Shown one piece after another: positions 27,839 through 38,165 of a stretch of 64,000 bases of DNA. The DNA is from Bhargavaea beijingensis. Lineage in GTDB: Bacteria; Bacillota; Bacilli; Bacillales_A; Planococcaceae. Location: assembly GCF_900101985.1 (NCBI RefSeq), contig NZ_FNAR01000005.1, forward strand, positions 1 through 64,000, written 5' to 3'. The first letter of the stretch is position 1; each line of letters opens with the position of its first letter. A model generated the notes under the pieces. It was given only the letters and a program-made list of their open reading frames with translations. It was not told the DNA's origin and did no database searches. The position numbers and the translations under genes were made by a program.

Positions 27839-29179
27839 ATGAAAAACTATTTCAACTTCGATGAACTCGGCACGAATTACCGCCGCGAGATCATCGGCGG
27901 CCTGACGACGTTCCTGTCGATGGCGTACATCCTCGTCGTCAACCCGCTCACGTTGTCGCTTGAGTCCGTACCGGACCTTCCGGCGGACATGCGCATGGAT
28001 GCGGGAGCGGTCTTTGTTGCCACTGCGCTCGCGGCTGCCGTCGGTTCCCTGTTCATGGGGCTCATCGCCAAATATCCGATCGGCCTGGCGCCGGGGATGG
28101 GCCTGAATGCGTTCTTCGCCTATACCGTCATCCTCACGTACGGCATTCCGTGGCAGACGGCGCTCACCGGCGTCCTGTTTTCGGGAATCATCTTTATCCT
28201 CCTGTCACTGTCGGGCCTGCGTGAAAAAATCATCAATGCCATCCCGTCTCAGCTGAAGTTTGCGGTCGGGGCGGGGATCGGGCTCTTTATCGCCTATCTC
28301 GGTTTCCAGAACGCGGGCATCATTGCGAACCATGATGCGACGCTTACTGGTCTTGGTGACCTGTCGCAGCCGGCGACGCTCCTTGCCATCTTCGGTCTGA
28401 TCCTGACCATCAGCCTCATGGTGCTGAATGTGAAGGGCGCCATTTTCTTCGGCATGCTGATCACTGCGGTCGTCGGCATGATCTTCAAAGTCGTCCCGCT
28501 TCCTGATGGCGTTGTCGGAGCCGTTCCGGATGTGAGCCCGACATTCGGCGCTGCGTTACAGCCGCTTATGAATGATCCGGCATCCCTGATGACGATCCAG
28601 TTTCTCGTAGTCGTCCTCACCTTCCTGTTCGTCGACTTTTTCGATACGGCGGGAACCCTGATTGCCGTCGCCCAGAAAGCGGGCCTCATGAAGGGCGACA
28701 AGTTGCCGCGTGCCGGAAAGGCGCTTCTGGCGGATTCCCTTGCAACGGTAACCGGCGCCATTTTCGGCACCTCGACGACAACGTCCTACGTCGAATCGAC
28801 CGCCGGGGTGGCGGCCGGTGCCCGGACCGGGTTTGCAGCCGTCGTCACCGGTGTCATGTTCCTTGTCTCGCTGCTGTTTTATCCGCTCTTGTCGGTCATT
28901 ACATCAGCTGTCACTGCACCGGCCCTCATCATCGTCGGCGTATTGATGGTGTCGGCGCTCGGCCATATCGAATGGAACCGGTTTGAGGTTGCCGTTCCGG
29001 CATTTCTCACGGTCATCATGATGCCGCTCGGCTACTCGATCGCCACGGGGATCGCAATCGGCTTCATCTTCTACCCGATCACGATGATCCTGGCGGGCCG
29101 GCGCAAGGAGATCCATCCGATCATGTACGGCCTGTTCCTGATCTTTGTTGCGTATTTCGTCTTTGTTCAGGGCAGATGA
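27839..29179 (+). CDS. pbuG: Hypoxanthine/guanine permease (NCS2, AzgA-like)
   Basis: A 446-residue NCS2 permease with 12-14 membrane helices. The AzgA/PbuG start (TNYRREIIGGLTTFLSMAYILVVNP), GLAPGMGLNAFFAYTV and FVDFFDTAGTLIAVA motifs are intact. It imports hypoxanthine and guanine for salvage. Control by both a PurR operator and a guanine riboswitch matches B. subtilis pbuG. AATAGGAGG precedes the ATG and a terminator follows. Confidence 0.93.
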   Translation: MKNYFNFDELGTNYRREIIGGLTTFLSMAYILVVNPLTLSLESVPDLPADMRMDAGAVFVATALAAAVGSLFMGLIAKYPIGLAPGMGLNAFFAYTVILTYGIPWQTALTGVLFSGIIFILLSLSGLREKIINAIPSQLKFAVGAGIGLFIAYLGFQNAGIIANHDATLTGLGDLSQPATLLAIFGLILTISLMVLNVKGAIFFGMLITAVVGMIFKVVPLPDGVVGAVPDVSPTFGAALQPLMNDPASLMTIQFLVVVLTFLFVDFFDTAGTLIAVAQKAGLMKGDKLPRAGKALLADSLATVTGAIFGTSTTTSYVESTAGVAAGARTGFAAVVTGVMFLVSLLFYPLLSVITSAVTAPALIIVGVLMVSALGHIEWNRFEVAVPAFLTVIMMPLGYSIATGIAIGFIFYPITMILAGRRKEIHPIMYGLFLIFVAYFVFVQGR

Positions 29180-29184
29180 TCCAT

Positions 29185-29223
29185 ACCGCTCCTTCCGTCA
29201 AACGGAGGGGAGCGGTTTTTTTG
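29185..29223 (+). terminator. Terminator after pbuG
   Basis: CCGCTCC/GGAGCGG with an inner TCCGT/ACGGA stem, followed by seven U residues. Confidence 0.92.
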
Positions 29224-29300
29224 ATTGATTCCCTTGTCCGGAAAGGGCAGTTCCGATAACATTGGGGGCAACGGCACAGAGCGGGAAAGGGGGATTCGAT

Positions 29301-29828
29301 ATGACGATGGTGCTGATCATCTTCGCGATCAACGTCGTGTACGTGACGTTCTTCACGGTACGGATGATCTTGACACTGAAAGGCTACCGTTATGCGGCCG
29401 CCGGGCTCAGCATGGTGGAGATCGTGATTTATGTCGTCGGGCTCGGGCTTGTTCTGGACAACCTGAATGAAATCCAGAACGTGATCGCCTACGCGGTCGG
29501 CTATGGGACAGGCGTCATTATCGGCTCGATGATTGAAGAAAAGCTGGCCCTGGGCTACGTGATGGTCAATGTCATCACCGAAGACATCGAGCGCAAGATG
29601 GTCCGGGTGATCCGCGAGAACGGTTATGGCATCACCGACTGGGAAGCGAACGGGCGCGACGGAGCGCGTCACGCGATGCAGATCCTGACCCCGAAACGCT
29701 ATGAACTCAAGCTTTACATGCTGATCAAGGAACTTGATCCGAAGGCATTCATCATTACATACGAAGCCCGGAACATCCATGGCGGCTTCTGGGTCAAGCA
29801 GGTCCGGAGAGGAAAATTATTCAGATGA
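29301..29828 (+). CDS. yebE: DUF2179 membrane protein (UPF0316, YebE-like)
   Basis: A 175-residue protein with three N-terminal membrane helices (about 3-20, 30-52 and 56-80) and a C-terminal DUF2179 domain, the small domain also found at the end of YitT proteins. Its function is not known. The ATG at 29301 has AAAGGGGGATTCGAT upstream. Its stop overlaps the yebG start by four bases. The position after pbuG and before purE equals that in B. subtilis. Confidence 0.85.
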   Translation: MTMVLIIFAINVVYVTFFTVRMILTLKGYRYAAAGLSMVEIVIYVVGLGLVLDNLNEIQNVIAYAVGYGTGVIIGSMIEEKLALGYVMVNVITEDIERKMVRVIRENGYGITDWEANGRDGARHAMQILTPKRYELKLYMLIKELDPKAFIITYEARNIHGGFWVKQVRRGKLFR

Positions 29829-30016
29829 GCAAAAAAACCGTATGGTTCGAAGTGCAGGAAGGCGAGACGATCGAACAGTGCCTGGAACGGATGCAAAAAG
29901 AAGGCTACATGGCCGCCGGCCGCAAAGAAGAACCGGTTTTCGAAGAGCGGAACGGAAAACCCGTCCCCATCCGCCAGCGGATCCGATTCAAAGGTGTGCG
30001 TATAGAAGAATCCTAA
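29825..30016 (+). CDS. yebG: NETI-motif small protein (YebG-like)
   Basis: A 63-residue charged protein with no membrane segment; conserved features include [22 protein letters not shown] and a lysine/arginine-rich end. It overlaps yebE by four bases, implying coupled translation. Its function is unknown. Confidence 0.85.
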   Translation: MSKKTVWFEVQEGETIEQCLERMQKEGYMAAGRKEEPVFEERNGKPVPIRQRIRFKGVRIEES

Positions 30017-30020
30017 GCTT

Positions 30021-30046
30021 ATCCCGGTGAAGCGCCGGGATTTTTT
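30021..30046 (+). terminator. Terminator after yebG
   Basis: ATCCCGG/CCGGGAT stem with a seven-base loop, followed by TTTTT. It isolates the pur promoter from upstream transcription. Confidence 0.88.
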
Positions 30047-30119
30047 GATTGAAATTCGAGAATTCCCTTTGCCGTCATATGAAGTAAGGGGACAGCGCTT
30101 TCATGCAGAATGCCGAATA

Positions 30120-30160
30120 AATACGAACGATCTATGACGTTCTAAAATTTATTGTTCGGT
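30120..30160. promoter_or_regulatory. PurR operator (PurBox pair) of the pur operon
   Basis: CGAACGAT (30124-30131) and ATTGTTCG (30151-30158) form inverted PurBoxes separated by 19 bases, the same spacing as upstream of pbuG. They end nine bases before the -35 box. PurR with low PRPP should repress here. Confidence 0.8.
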
Positions 30161-30167
30161 TATTGCG

Positions 30168-30196
30168 TTGACTTCAATAAAAACCACTGTTAAAAT
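30168..30196 (+). promoter_or_regulatory. Promoter of the pur operon
   Basis: TTGACT, 17 bases, TAAAAT: a near-consensus vegetative promoter right after the PurR operator. Confidence 0.88.
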
Positions 30197-30213
30197 AAAA
30201 CACGTTAAGAACA

Positions 30214-30424
30214 TTCCCCATATATCCCGAGGAATCGGCCTCGGAGTCTCTACCCCGGCACCGGAATGCCGGGACTATGCGGGAAAGCGGATTTCAGGAC
30301 TCGGAATGGAAGGTGTGCGACGCATGGAAATGATCATGACGCTACCGACTTATCTGAACATGTTCAGGTCCCGGATCGACTGCTTTCCTCCTATTGAATA
30401 GGAAGCAGTCTATTCGGGGCTTTT
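30214..30424 (+). promoter_or_regulatory. Guanine riboswitch and leader of the pur operon
   Basis: Aptamer at 30214-30285: P1 TTCCCCATA/TATGCGGGAA, P2 CCGAGG/CCTCGG, junction GTCTCTACC, P3 CCCGGCA/TGCCGGG and J3/1 ACTAT with the guanine-specific C. Downstream lie a perfect palindrome CTGAACATGTTCAG (30354-30367) and a hairpin GACTGCTT/AAGCAGTC (30378-30410), then GGGGCTTTTATTTAT. The last hairpin is the probable terminator, although its U-tract is offset. Confidence 0.9.
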
Positions 30425-30461
30425 ATTTATTGGCGGCAAACTGCCGGAAGGAGCGATTGCA

Positions 30462-30950
30462 ATGGACGTGAAAGTGGGCGTCATCATGGGAAGCAAAAGC
30501 GACTGGGAAACGATGAAGAAAGCATGCGATATCCTGGACGAACTGGGAGTCGGATACGAGAAGAAGGTCGTCTCCGCGCACCGAACGCCGGATGAAATGT
30601 TCACCTATGCGGAACGGGCACATGAGCGGGGAATCGAAGTAATCATCGCGGGGGCGGGGGGCGCAGCCCACCTGCCGGGAATGGTCGCCGCAAAAACGCT
30701 CGTGCCGGTCATCGGCGTTCCGGTCAAGTCGCGCGCGCTGAGCGGCATGGACTCGCTCCTGTCCATTGTCCAGATGCCGGGCGGCGTCCCGGTCGCGACA
30801 ATGGCGATCGGCGACTCCGGCGCTACAAACGCCGGCCTATTTGCGGCTCAGATGCTCGCAGTGCATGACGAAGCGCTCTTGGGACGCATCCAAGAGCGGC
30901 GCAGCCGGCTGGCGCACCAATCCATTGAAAGCACAGGTGATCTTGTATGA
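30462..30950 (+). CDS. purE: N5-carboxyaminoimidazole ribonucleotide mutase
   Basis: A 162-residue class I PurE, which converts N5-CAIR to CAIR in de novo IMP synthesis. GSKSDWE (10-16) and SAHRTP with the catalytic His40 are intact, as is the [11 protein letters not shown] loop. GGAAGGAG precedes the ATG. It is the first gene of the pur operon and overlaps purK by four bases. With PurK it forms the bacterial two-step route. Confidence 0.96.
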   Translation: MDVKVGVIMGSKSDWETMKKACDILDELGVGYEKKVVSAHRTPDEMFTYAERAHERGIEVIIAGAGGAAHLPGMVAAKTLVPVIGVPVKSRALSGMDSLLSIVQMPGGVPVATMAIGDSGATNAGLFAAQMLAVHDEALLGRIQERRSRLAHQSIESTGDLV

Positions 30951-32065
30951 CGACCATTCTTCCGGGACAGACAATCGGCATCATCGGCGGGGGACAACTG
31001 GGCCGGATGATGGCCCTTTCCGCCAAGGAAGCCGGCTTCCGCATCGCAGTGCTTGACCCGGCGGAAGACTCTCCGACAGGCCAGGTGGCCGATGTGAAAA
31101 TCGTCGCCCCATACGACGACGAAGAAGCGCTCGACCGCCTGGCGGAAGTGAGCGACGTCATCACCTTTGAATTTGAGAATATCGACTACGAAGGCCTAAA
31201 GCGGCTCACCGGGAAAGCATACGTCCCGCAGGGCGCGGAAATCATCCGCATCACCCAGGACCGGATCGCGGAAAAAGCGGCGATCCACGATGCGGGCGCA
31301 CCGGTCGCGCCCTATGTGGAAGCCCGGACATTTGAAGAGCTGAAGGAACGCATCGGAGAGATCGGCTTCCCGTGCGTCGTAAAGACCGCACGTGGCGGTT
31401 ACGACGGCAAGGGGCAGGTCATCCTGAAAGAGGAATCCGAACTTGCCGGAGCGGAAGAACTGTTCACCCATTCAGCATGTGTGGCTGAGAAGTTCATCCC
31501 ATTCAAGATGGAAATCTCGGTCATCATCCAGCGCGGCACGAACGGCGAATCCCGCTGCCTGCCGGTTCAGGAGAACATCCACAAAAACCATATCCTGCAC
31601 GAGACGATCGTCCCGGCACGGATCGCGGATGCTACGGCTGAGGCCGCCATCACAGCGGCCGGGCAGATCGCCGACCACCTGGATCTGATCGGGACGCTGG
31701 CAGTCGAGATGTTCGTCCTCGAAGACGGCAGCATCCTCATCAATGAGCTTGCGCCGCGCCCGCACAACTCGGGCCACTATTCGATCGAGGCATGCACGAT
31801 TTCCCAGTTTGGCCAGCACATCCGCGCCATCTGCGGATGGCCGCTCCGCACGCCGGAGCTCCACCGCCCGGCAGTCATGGTGAACCTGCTCGGCCAGCAC
31901 GTCGCGCCTGTCCTCGATGCCATCCCGGACCAGCCGGACTGGTCGGTTCACCTGTACGGCAAGGCCGGGGCCAAGCACAACCGCAAGATGGGCCATGTGA
32001 CCATCCTTGCAGATGATAATGAAGAAACGCTTCGCCGGATCGACGAAAGCGGAATCTGGCGCTAA
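30947..32065 (+). CDS. purK: N5-carboxyaminoimidazole ribonucleotide synthase
   Basis: A 372-residue ATP-grasp enzyme that carboxylates AIR with bicarbonate and ATP. The N-terminal [11 protein letters not shown] (11-21), the ATP-lid RGGYDGKGQ and the C-terminal [14 protein letters not shown] motif are present. It overlaps purE by four bases, and purB follows after 16 bases. Confidence 0.95.
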   Translation: MTTILPGQTIGIIGGGQLGRMMALSAKEAGFRIAVLDPAEDSPTGQVADVKIVAPYDDEEALDRLAEVSDVITFEFENIDYEGLKRLTGKAYVPQGAEIIRITQDRIAEKAAIHDAGAPVAPYVEARTFEELKERIGEIGFPCVVKTARGGYDGKGQVILKEESELAGAEELFTHSACVAEKFIPFKMEISVIIQRGTNGESRCLPVQENIHKNHILHETIVPARIADATAEAAITAAGQIADHLDLIGTLAVEMFVLEDGSILINELAPRPHNSGHYSIEACTISQFGQHIRAICGWPLRTPELHRPAVMVNLLGQHVAPVLDAIPDQPDWSVHLYGKAGAKHNRKMGHVTILADDNEETLRRIDESGIWR

Positions 32066-32081
32066 TGGAGGAAAAAACCGA

Positions 32082-33380
32082 ATGATTGAACGCTATACAC
32101 GCCCCGAAATGGGCAATGTCTGGACAGAACAAAACAAATACAATGCGTGGCTGGAAGTCGAAATCCTCGCATGCGAAGCATGGGCGGAGCTTGGCGATAT
32201 CCCGAAGGAAGACGTGAAAAAACTCCGGGAAAACGCCTCGTTCGACGTAGCGCGAATCGAAGAAATCGAGAATGAAACCCGCCACGATGTCGTCGCCTTT
32301 ACACGCGCGGTATCCGAAACGCTTGGGGAAGAGCGCAAATGGGTCCATTACGGCCTCACGTCAACGGACGTCGTCGACACGGCGCTCTCGTATCTCATCA
32401 AGCAGGCAAACGAAATCATCCGGAAAGACCTGCACAACTTCAACGACATCCTCGCTGCGAAGGCGAAAGAGCATAAGTACACCGTCATGATGGGCCGCAC
32501 GCACGGCGTGCACGCGGAGCCGACGACGTTCGGACTGAAGATGGCCCTCTGGTACGAAGAAATGAAGCGGAACCTTGAGCGGTTCGAAGCGGCGGCTGCC
32601 GTGATTGAAACGGGCAAGATGTCCGGCGCGGTCGGCACATTCGCCAACATTCCGCCGTTCGTCGAAGAGTATGTGTGCGAGCGGCTCGGCCTCGCGCCGG
32701 CGCCAGTGTCCACACAGACCCTCCAGCGTGACCGCCACGCCCAGTACATCTCGACACTTGCACTGATCGCGACATCGATCGAGAAGTTCGCAGTTGAGAT
32801 CCGCGGACTTCAGAAATCGGAGACGCGCGAAGTCGAGGAATTCTTCGCGAAGGGCCAGAAAGGCTCGTCCGCAATGCCGCACAAGCGCAACCCGATCGGC
32901 TCCGAGAACATGACCGGCCTGTCCCGCCTGATGCGCGGCTACATGGTCACCGCCTTCGAAAACGTCGCCCTCTGGCATGAACGCGACATTTCGCACTCGA
33001 GCGCGGAGCGTGTCATCATCCCGGACGCCACGATCACGCTGAACTACATGCTGAACCGCTTCGGCACCATCGTGAAGAACCTCACCGTCTTCCCGGAAAA
33101 CATGAAGCGCAACATGGACCGCACGCTCGGGCTCATCTACTCCCAGCGCGTCCTTCTGTCGCTCATCGACAAAGGCATGGCACGAGAAGCAGCCTACGAC
33201 ACCGTCCAGCCGCTCGCGATGCAAGCCTGGGAAGAACAGGTTCCATTCCGGGACCTCGTCGAATCCGACCCGGTCATCTCCGAAAAACTGACCAAAGAAG
33301 AACTCGACGACGCCTTCGACTACAACCACCACCTCCAGCGCATCGACGACATCTTCGAACGCTGCGGGCTGAATGACTGA
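32082..33380 (+). CDS. purB: Adenylosuccinate lyase
   Basis: A 432-residue fumarase-superfamily enzyme that cleaves SAICAR to AICAR and adenylosuccinate to AMP. The signature [11 protein letters not shown] (261-271), [14 protein letters not shown] (138-151) and [15 protein letters not shown] are intact. The ATG at 32082 follows GGAGG, and the longer upstream frame is ignored. In B. subtilis purC, which makes SAICAR, comes next; here a non-coding element follows instead. Confidence 0.96.
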   Translation: MIERYTRPEMGNVWTEQNKYNAWLEVEILACEAWAELGDIPKEDVKKLRENASFDVARIEEIENETRHDVVAFTRAVSETLGEERKWVHYGLTSTDVVDTALSYLIKQANEIIRKDLHNFNDILAAKAKEHKYTVMMGRTHGVHAEPTTFGLKMALWYEEMKRNLERFEAAAAVIETGKMSGAVGTFANIPPFVEEYVCERLGLAPAPVSTQTLQRDRHAQYISTLALIATSIEKFAVEIRGLQKSETREVEEFFAKGQKGSSAMPHKRNPIGSENMTGLSRLMRGYMVTAFENVALWHERDISHSSAERVIIPDATITLNYMLNRFGTIVKNLTVFPENMKRNMDRTLGLIYSQRVLLSLIDKGMAREAAYDTVQPLAMQAWEEQVPFRDLVESDPVISEKLTKEELDDAFDYNHHLQRIDDIFERCGLND

Positions 33381-33430
33381 CAGAGAGTAACCCGATGGAC
33401 GGCAATACATTTTCTTGAAATTGATTAAAC

Positions 33431-33545
33431 GCAGCGCAGGGCTCGAAGACTCCTGCGGGAAAAGCGGGACAGCCGAGACCCCGCGGGCGGGACGCCGAGG
33501 AGGCTTGGCGCCCGCCCGCGGAAAGCGAAGAGCCCGGAGCGGAGT
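33431..33545. repeat. GC-rich dispersed hairpin element at the purC position
   Basis: Fills most of the 220-base purB-purS gap. The outer stem GGGCTC/GAGCCC (33439/33530) encloses a perfect 11-pair stem CCGCGGGCGGG/CCCGCCCGCGG (33481/33511) and an inner CGCC/GGCG hairpin. The text CTCCTGCGGGAAAAGCGGGA resembles, from memory, an intergenic element scattered in many Bacillales genomes. No purC coding sequence or fragment is recognisable here. Confidence 0.6.
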
Positions 33546-33600
33546 ATCTCCGCACTTCATCTAAACCACCACACACTCACCAATTGGGAGGCCAACCAAA

Positions 33601-33855
33601 ATGAAAAAAGCAAATGTGTACGTGACGCTCCGTGAAAGTGTAATCGATCCTCAGGGGACAGCAGCCATCAACGTCCTCCACGCCAAAGGCCATGACAACG
33701 TAAAAGACGTCCGCATCGGCAAATACATCGAACTGACCATCGAAGACACGGGGCAAGATCTCGACACGGCCGTCAGGGAAATGTGTGAAAAGCTCTTCGT
33801 GAACACCAACGTCGAAGACTACCGGTACGAAGTGCTGGAGGTTGAAGAGGCATGA
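33601..33855 (+). CDS. purS: FGAM synthase subunit PurS
   Basis: An 84-residue small subunit that bridges PurQ and PurL in the PurSQL formylglycinamidine ribonucleotide synthase. [17 protein letters not shown] and [11 protein letters not shown] are typical. AATTGGGAGG precedes the ATG. It overlaps purQ by four bases. Confidence 0.95.
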   Translation: MKKANVYVTLRESVIDPQGTAAINVLHAKGHDNVKDVRIGKYIELTIEDTGQDLDTAVREMCEKLFVNTNVEDYRYEVLEVEEA

Positions 33856-34538
33856 AATTCGCCGTCATTCAATTTCCCGGATCCAGCTGCGACCTCGACC
33901 TCTACCATGCCGTAACCGACGTTCTTGGAGAAAAGGCGGAATACGTCCCTCACCATGAAACGGACCTGTCCGCGTACGACGCCATCCTCCTGCCGGGCGG
34001 CGCTTCCTACGGCGACGCCGTGCGTGCGGGAGCCCTCGCGCGCACAGCGAGCATCATGGATGCCGTCATCGCTGCAGTGAAAGAAGGCAAGCCTGTCCTC
34101 GGGGTGGGCAACGGCTTCCAGATCCTGACGGAAGCGGGCCTGCTGCCGGGCGCATTCCTCAAGAACCGTGACCAGAAATTCATCTGCCGCAACGTCAAAG
34201 TCCAGGTCGTGAACAACCGCACCCTGTTCACAAGCGAGTACACCGAGGGCGAGGAGCTCAACATCCCGATCGCCCACGGCGAAGGCAATTTCTACTGCGA
34301 TGAAGAGACCTACGGCCGACTCAAAGAAAACAACCAGATTGTCTTTGTTTACTCGGACGGCAATCCGAACGGATCCGTCGGTGACATAGCGGGCCTCGTG
34401 AACGAAAAGGGTAATGTCCTCGGCATGATGCCCCACCCTGAGCGGGCTGCCGAGTCCATCCTGGGCTCCGAAGACGGACTGAACGTATTCAAATCGATTG
34501 TGAATGAGTGGAGGGAATCCCATGCCAACCAAGCTTGA
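33852..34538 (+). CDS. purQ: FGAM synthase glutaminase subunit PurQ, catalytic Cys replaced by Gly
   Basis: A 228-residue class I glutaminase that should supply ammonia to PurL. His and Glu of the triad are in MMPHPERA, but the nucleophile motif, normally GVCNGFQ, reads GVGNGFQ: codon 86 is GGC (34107-34109). The neighbouring PGGFSYGDYLRCGA motif of B. subtilis PurQ also differs, reading [14 protein letters not shown]. The rest aligns well and the frame is open and coupled to purS and purL. Glutaminase activity is therefore probably lost; ammonia-dependent FGAM synthesis by PurL could remain. The family assignment is certain, the activity is not. Confidence 0.93.
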   Translation: MKFAVIQFPGSSCDLDLYHAVTDVLGEKAEYVPHHETDLSAYDAILLPGGASYGDAVRAGALARTASIMDAVIAAVKEGKPVLGVGNGFQILTEAGLLPGAFLKNRDQKFICRNVKVQVVNNRTLFTSEYTEGEELNIPIAHGEGNFYCDEETYGRLKENNQIVFVYSDGNPNGSVGDIAGLVNEKGNVLGMMPHPERAAESILGSEDGLNVFKSIVNEWRESHANQA

Positions 34539-36753
34539 GCCGACGGCGGAACAAATCCGCGATGAACAGATCTACGCACAGATGGGCATGACCACGGAAG
34601 AATTCGAAATGGCGGTCAAGCTTCTCGGACGCCTGCCGAACTATACGGAAACCGGCCTGTTCTCCAGCATGTGGTCGGAGCACTGCTCGTATAAGAGCTC
34701 CAAGCCCGTTCTCCGCAAGTTCCCGACCGAAGGCCCACAGGTTCTCATGGGACCCGGCGAAGGCGCGGGCATCGTCGACATCGGCGATAACCAGGCAGTC
34801 GTCTTCAAGATGGAGTCGCACAACAGCCCATCGGCGATCGAGCCGTACGAAGGGGCAGCAACCGGCGTGGGCGGGGTTCTCCGTGACGTCTTCTCGATGG
34901 GCGCCCAGCCGATTGCGGCAGTGAACTCGCTCCGGTTTGGTGAACTCGACAACGACCGTGACCGCTGGCTGTTCGAGGAAGCCGTCGCGGGAATCGCCGG
35001 CTACGGCAACCGTATCGGCATTCCGACAGTCGCCGGTGAAATCCAGTTCGACCCTTCCTATGCAGGAAAGCCGCTCGTCAACGCGATGGCAATCGGCCTT
35101 CTTAACCACGAAGACATCCAGCGCGGCTTGGCTGCCGGCGTCGGCAACACCGTCATGTATGTCGGCGCGAAAACTGGCCGCGACGGAATCCACGGCGCAA
35201 CTTCCTCGTCGGAAGAAATTTCGGATGACCCGGGCAAGGAACGCGCGCCGGTCCAGGCGGGCGATCCGTTTACTGAAAAACTCCTCATGGATGCATGCCT
35301 TGAACTCGTCAAATCCGACGCGCTCATCGGCATCCAGGACATGGGTGCGGCCGGCCTGACCTCTTCCTCCGCGGAAATGGCGTCAAAGGCAGGCTTCGGC
35401 ATCGAGATGAACCTTGACCTCGTTCCTCAGCGCGAGGAAGGCATGACTGCCTATGAAATGATGCTGTCCGAATCCCAGGAGCGGATGCTGATCGTCGTTC
35501 AGAAAGGCCGTGAGCAGGAAATCATCGACCTGTTCGCCAAGTACGATCTTGAAGCGGTATCGATCGGCCAAGTCACGGAAGACAAGATGCTCCGCCTTCT
35601 CCACCAAGGCGAAGTCGTCGCGGAAGTCCCGGCCGATGCGCTTGCAGAGGATGCACCGGTCTACCACAAGCCGTCCCGCGAGCCGGAATACTTCCGCGAG
35701 TTCCAAGGGATGGAGCAGCAGGAGCCGGAAGTGGCCGACTACACGCAAACGCTGGTCTCCCTCCTGAAACAGCCGACCATTGCATCGAAGGAATGGGTGT
35801 ACAGCCAGTTTGACCACCAGGCGCGCACCAACACGGTCGTAGCCCCCGGTTCGGATGCAGCGGTCGTGCGTGTCCGGGGCACGGAAAAGGGTCTGGCGAT
35901 CACCGCCGACTGCAACTCGCGCTATATTTATCTCGATCCTGAAACAGGCGGGAAAATCGCGGTCGCGGAAGCGGCCCGCAACATCATTTGCTCGGGCGGC
36001 AAACCGCTCGCCATCACCGACTGCCTGAACTACGGCAGCCCGGACAACCCGGAAATCTTCTGGCAGCTTGAAAAGTCGGCCGAGGGCATCAGTGCGGCCT
36101 GCCTGGCGCTCGACGCGCCTGTGATCAGCGGGAACGTCTCCCTTTACAACGAACGCGGCGGCAAGCCGGTCTACCCGACACCGACGATCGGCATGGTCGG
36201 CCTTGTCGAGAACCTGGAACATGCGACCACTCAAACTGCGAAAGCGGCAGGGGACTTCGTATACCTGATCGGCGAGACAAAAACCGAATTCGGCGGTTCG
36301 GAACTGCAGAAAATGCTGAACGGCGGCAGCATCTCGGGCAAGGCGCCGGCGATCGACCTCGATGTGGAAGCGGCCCGCCAGGAAGCCCTCCTCGCGGCAA
36401 TCCGTGAAGGCATCGTCCGCTCCGCGCATGATGTCGCGGAAGGCGGCGTCGCGGTTGCGCTTGCGGAAAAGGTGTTCGGCACCGGTCTCGGCGCAGAAGT
36501 GAAGCTCGACGGCCCCGCAGTCAGTGCGCTCTTCAGTGAAACGCAGTCCCGCTTTATCGTGACCGTCAAGCCGGAGCACGCGGCCCGCTTCGAAGAACTG
36601 GCTGCAGATGCACGGAAAATCGGTGAAATCACACAAGCGGATCGCCTGGCCATCCGCGACGCAGACGGCAATCTTCTGGTCGACCAGGACGTCACCCTGC
36701 TCGAATCCGCCTGGAAAGGGGCGATCCCGTGCTTAGTGAACTCAGAGGGCTAA
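34522..36753 (+). CDS. purL: FGAM synthase large subunit PurL
   Basis: The 743-residue ATP-dependent synthetase converts FGAR to [15 protein letters not shown] near residue 50, [22 protein letters not shown] and GRDGIHGAT are visible. GTGGAGGGAATCCC precedes the ATG at 34522, so the start lies within the last codons of purQ. It overlaps purF by 25 bases. It normally receives ammonia from PurQ through PurS. Confidence 0.96.
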   Translation: MPTKLEPTAEQIRDEQIYAQMGMTTEEFEMAVKLLGRLPNYTETGLFSSMWSEHCSYKSSKPVLRKFPTEGPQVLMGPGEGAGIVDIGDNQAVVFKMESHNSPSAIEPYEGAATGVGGVLRDVFSMGAQPIAAVNSLRFGELDNDRDRWLFEEAVAGIAGYGNRIGIPTVAGEIQFDPSYAGKPLVNAMAIGLLNHEDIQRGLAAGVGNTVMYVGAKTGRDGIHGATSSSEEISDDPGKERAPVQAGDPFTEKLLMDACLELVKSDALIGIQDMGAAGLTSSSAEMASKAGFGIEMNLDLVPQREEGMTAYEMMLSESQERMLIVVQKGREQEIIDLFAKYDLEAVSIGQVTEDKMLRLLHQGEVVAEVPADALAEDAPVYHKPSREPEYFREFQGMEQQEPEVADYTQTLVSLLKQPTIASKEWVYSQFDHQARTNTVVAPGSDAAVVRVRGTEKGLAITADCNSRYIYLDPETGGKIAVAEAARNIICSGGKPLAITDCLNYGSPDNPEIFWQLEKSAEGISAACLALDAPVISGNVSLYNERGGKPVYPTPTIGMVGLVENLEHATTQTAKAAGDFVYLIGETKTEFGGSELQKMLNGGSISGKAPAIDLDVEAARQEALLAAIREGIVRSAHDVAEGGVAVALAEKVFGTGLGAEVKLDGPAVSALFSETQSRFIVTVKPEHAARFEELAADARKIGEITQADRLAIRDADGNLLVDQDVTLLESAWKGAIPCLVNSEG

Positions 36754-38150
36754 ATGAAGAATGCGGCGTGTTCGGCATCTGGGGCCATGACAATGCGGCC
36801 CAGATGGCGTACTACGGTCTCCATGCCCTCCAGCACAGGGGGCAGGAAGCGGCCGGGATCTGCACGGTGCATGACGGCCATCTGCTCGTCGAAAAAGGGG
36901 AAGGTCTCGTCAACGACGTGTTCCATGGCGACCGGCTCGACAAGCTGCCGGGCCATGCGGCGATCGGTCATGTCCGCTACACGACGGATGGCGGGCGCGG
37001 CATCGAGAACGTCCAACCTCTCGTGTTCCGCTCGACAACAGGAAGCCTGGCGATCGCGCACAACGGCAACGTCACGAATGCGGGGGAGCTTAAACGCCAT
37101 CTTGAACGCCAGGGCAGCATCTTCCAGTCGACTTCCGACACGGAAGTCCTTGCCCATCTGATCAAGAAAAACATCAGCTATCCGCAAAATGAACGGTTTA
37201 AAAAGGCGCTTGCCCAACTGCAGGGCGCTTTCGCCTTCGTCCTCCTGACCGAGGATGCCCTTTATGTCGCCCAAGACCCGAACGGCATGCGCCCGCTGTC
37301 TCTCGGCTGCATCGGCGGGGAAACGTGGGTGGTCGCATCCGAGACGTCTGCATTCGACCTGATCGGCGCGGAGACCGTGCGCTCGGTCGAGCCGGGTGAA
37401 CTCGTCATCATCGACGATGACGGCATCCGGAGCGACCGGTTCGCCCCTAAGACGAGCCGTGCGATCTGCTCGATGGAATACATTTACTTTTCCCGTCCCG
37501 ACTCAGACATCGACGGCATCAACATCCACATGGCCAGGAAGCGCCTCGGCAAGCGGCTGGCCCAGGAAGTCACCATTGACGCGGATGTCGTCACGGGCGT
37601 GCCGGATTCCAGCATTTCCGCGGCCATCGGGTTTGCGGAGGAAAGCGGCATCCCGTACGAGATGGGACTGATCAAGAACCGGTATGTCGGCCGGACCTTC
37701 ATCCAGCCGTCCCAGGAACTGCGGGAGCGCGGCGTCAAGATGAAACTGTCGCCGGTCCGCCAGGTGGTCGAGGGCAAGCGGGTCGTCATGGTCGACGACT
37801 CGATCGTCCGGGGCACCACGTCGAAGCGGATCGTCAAAATGCTGCGCGATGCGGGGGCGAAGGAAGTCCACGTCGCCATCAGCGCACCGCCGCTGATCGC
37901 ACCGTGCTTCTACGGCGTCGACATCAGCACCGACTCCGAACTGATCGCGACAGGCCGCACGCCTGAGGAAATCTGTGAACTGATTGGGGCGGACTCGCTC
38001 CAGTTCCTGTCGGCGGAAGGGCTGATCGAAGCGGTCGGACGGAACGATGGCGATCCGAACCGGGGCCACTGCCTCGGATGTTTCACAGGCAACTACCCGA
38101 CGGACATTTTCGCGGACACGAAACTGCCGCATGAAAAGGAACGCGTTTAA
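36729..38150 (+). CDS. purF: Amidophosphoribosyltransferase
   Basis: A 473-residue enzyme catalysing the first committed purine step, PRPP plus glutamine to phosphoribosylamine. The Ntn nucleophile is Cys12 (NEECGVFG) after a short propeptide. The PRPP loop is [16 protein letters not shown]. Cysteines in AICSMEY and near the C-terminus ([11 protein letters not shown]) suit the 4Fe-4S cluster of the Bacillus-type enzyme. Unlike PurQ, its glutaminase site is intact. The GTG start at 36729 lies inside purL. Confidence 0.96.
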   Translation: MLSELRGLNEECGVFGIWGHDNAAQMAYYGLHALQHRGQEAAGICTVHDGHLLVEKGEGLVNDVFHGDRLDKLPGHAAIGHVRYTTDGGRGIENVQPLVFRSTTGSLAIAHNGNVTNAGELKRHLERQGSIFQSTSDTEVLAHLIKKNISYPQNERFKKALAQLQGAFAFVLLTEDALYVAQDPNGMRPLSLGCIGGETWVVASETSAFDLIGAETVRSVEPGELVIIDDDGIRSDRFAPKTSRAICSMEYIYFSRPDSDIDGINIHMARKRLGKRLAQEVTIDADVVTGVPDSSISAAIGFAEESGIPYEMGLIKNRYVGRTFIQPSQELRERGVKMKLSPVRQVVEGKRVVMVDDSIVRGTTSKRIVKMLRDAGAKEVHVAISAPPLIAPCFYGVDISTDSELIATGRTPEEICELIGADSLQFLSAEGLIEAVGRNDGDPNRGHCLGCFTGNYPTDIFADTKLPHEKERV

Positions 38151-38165
38151 GAGGAGGCCACTGGC

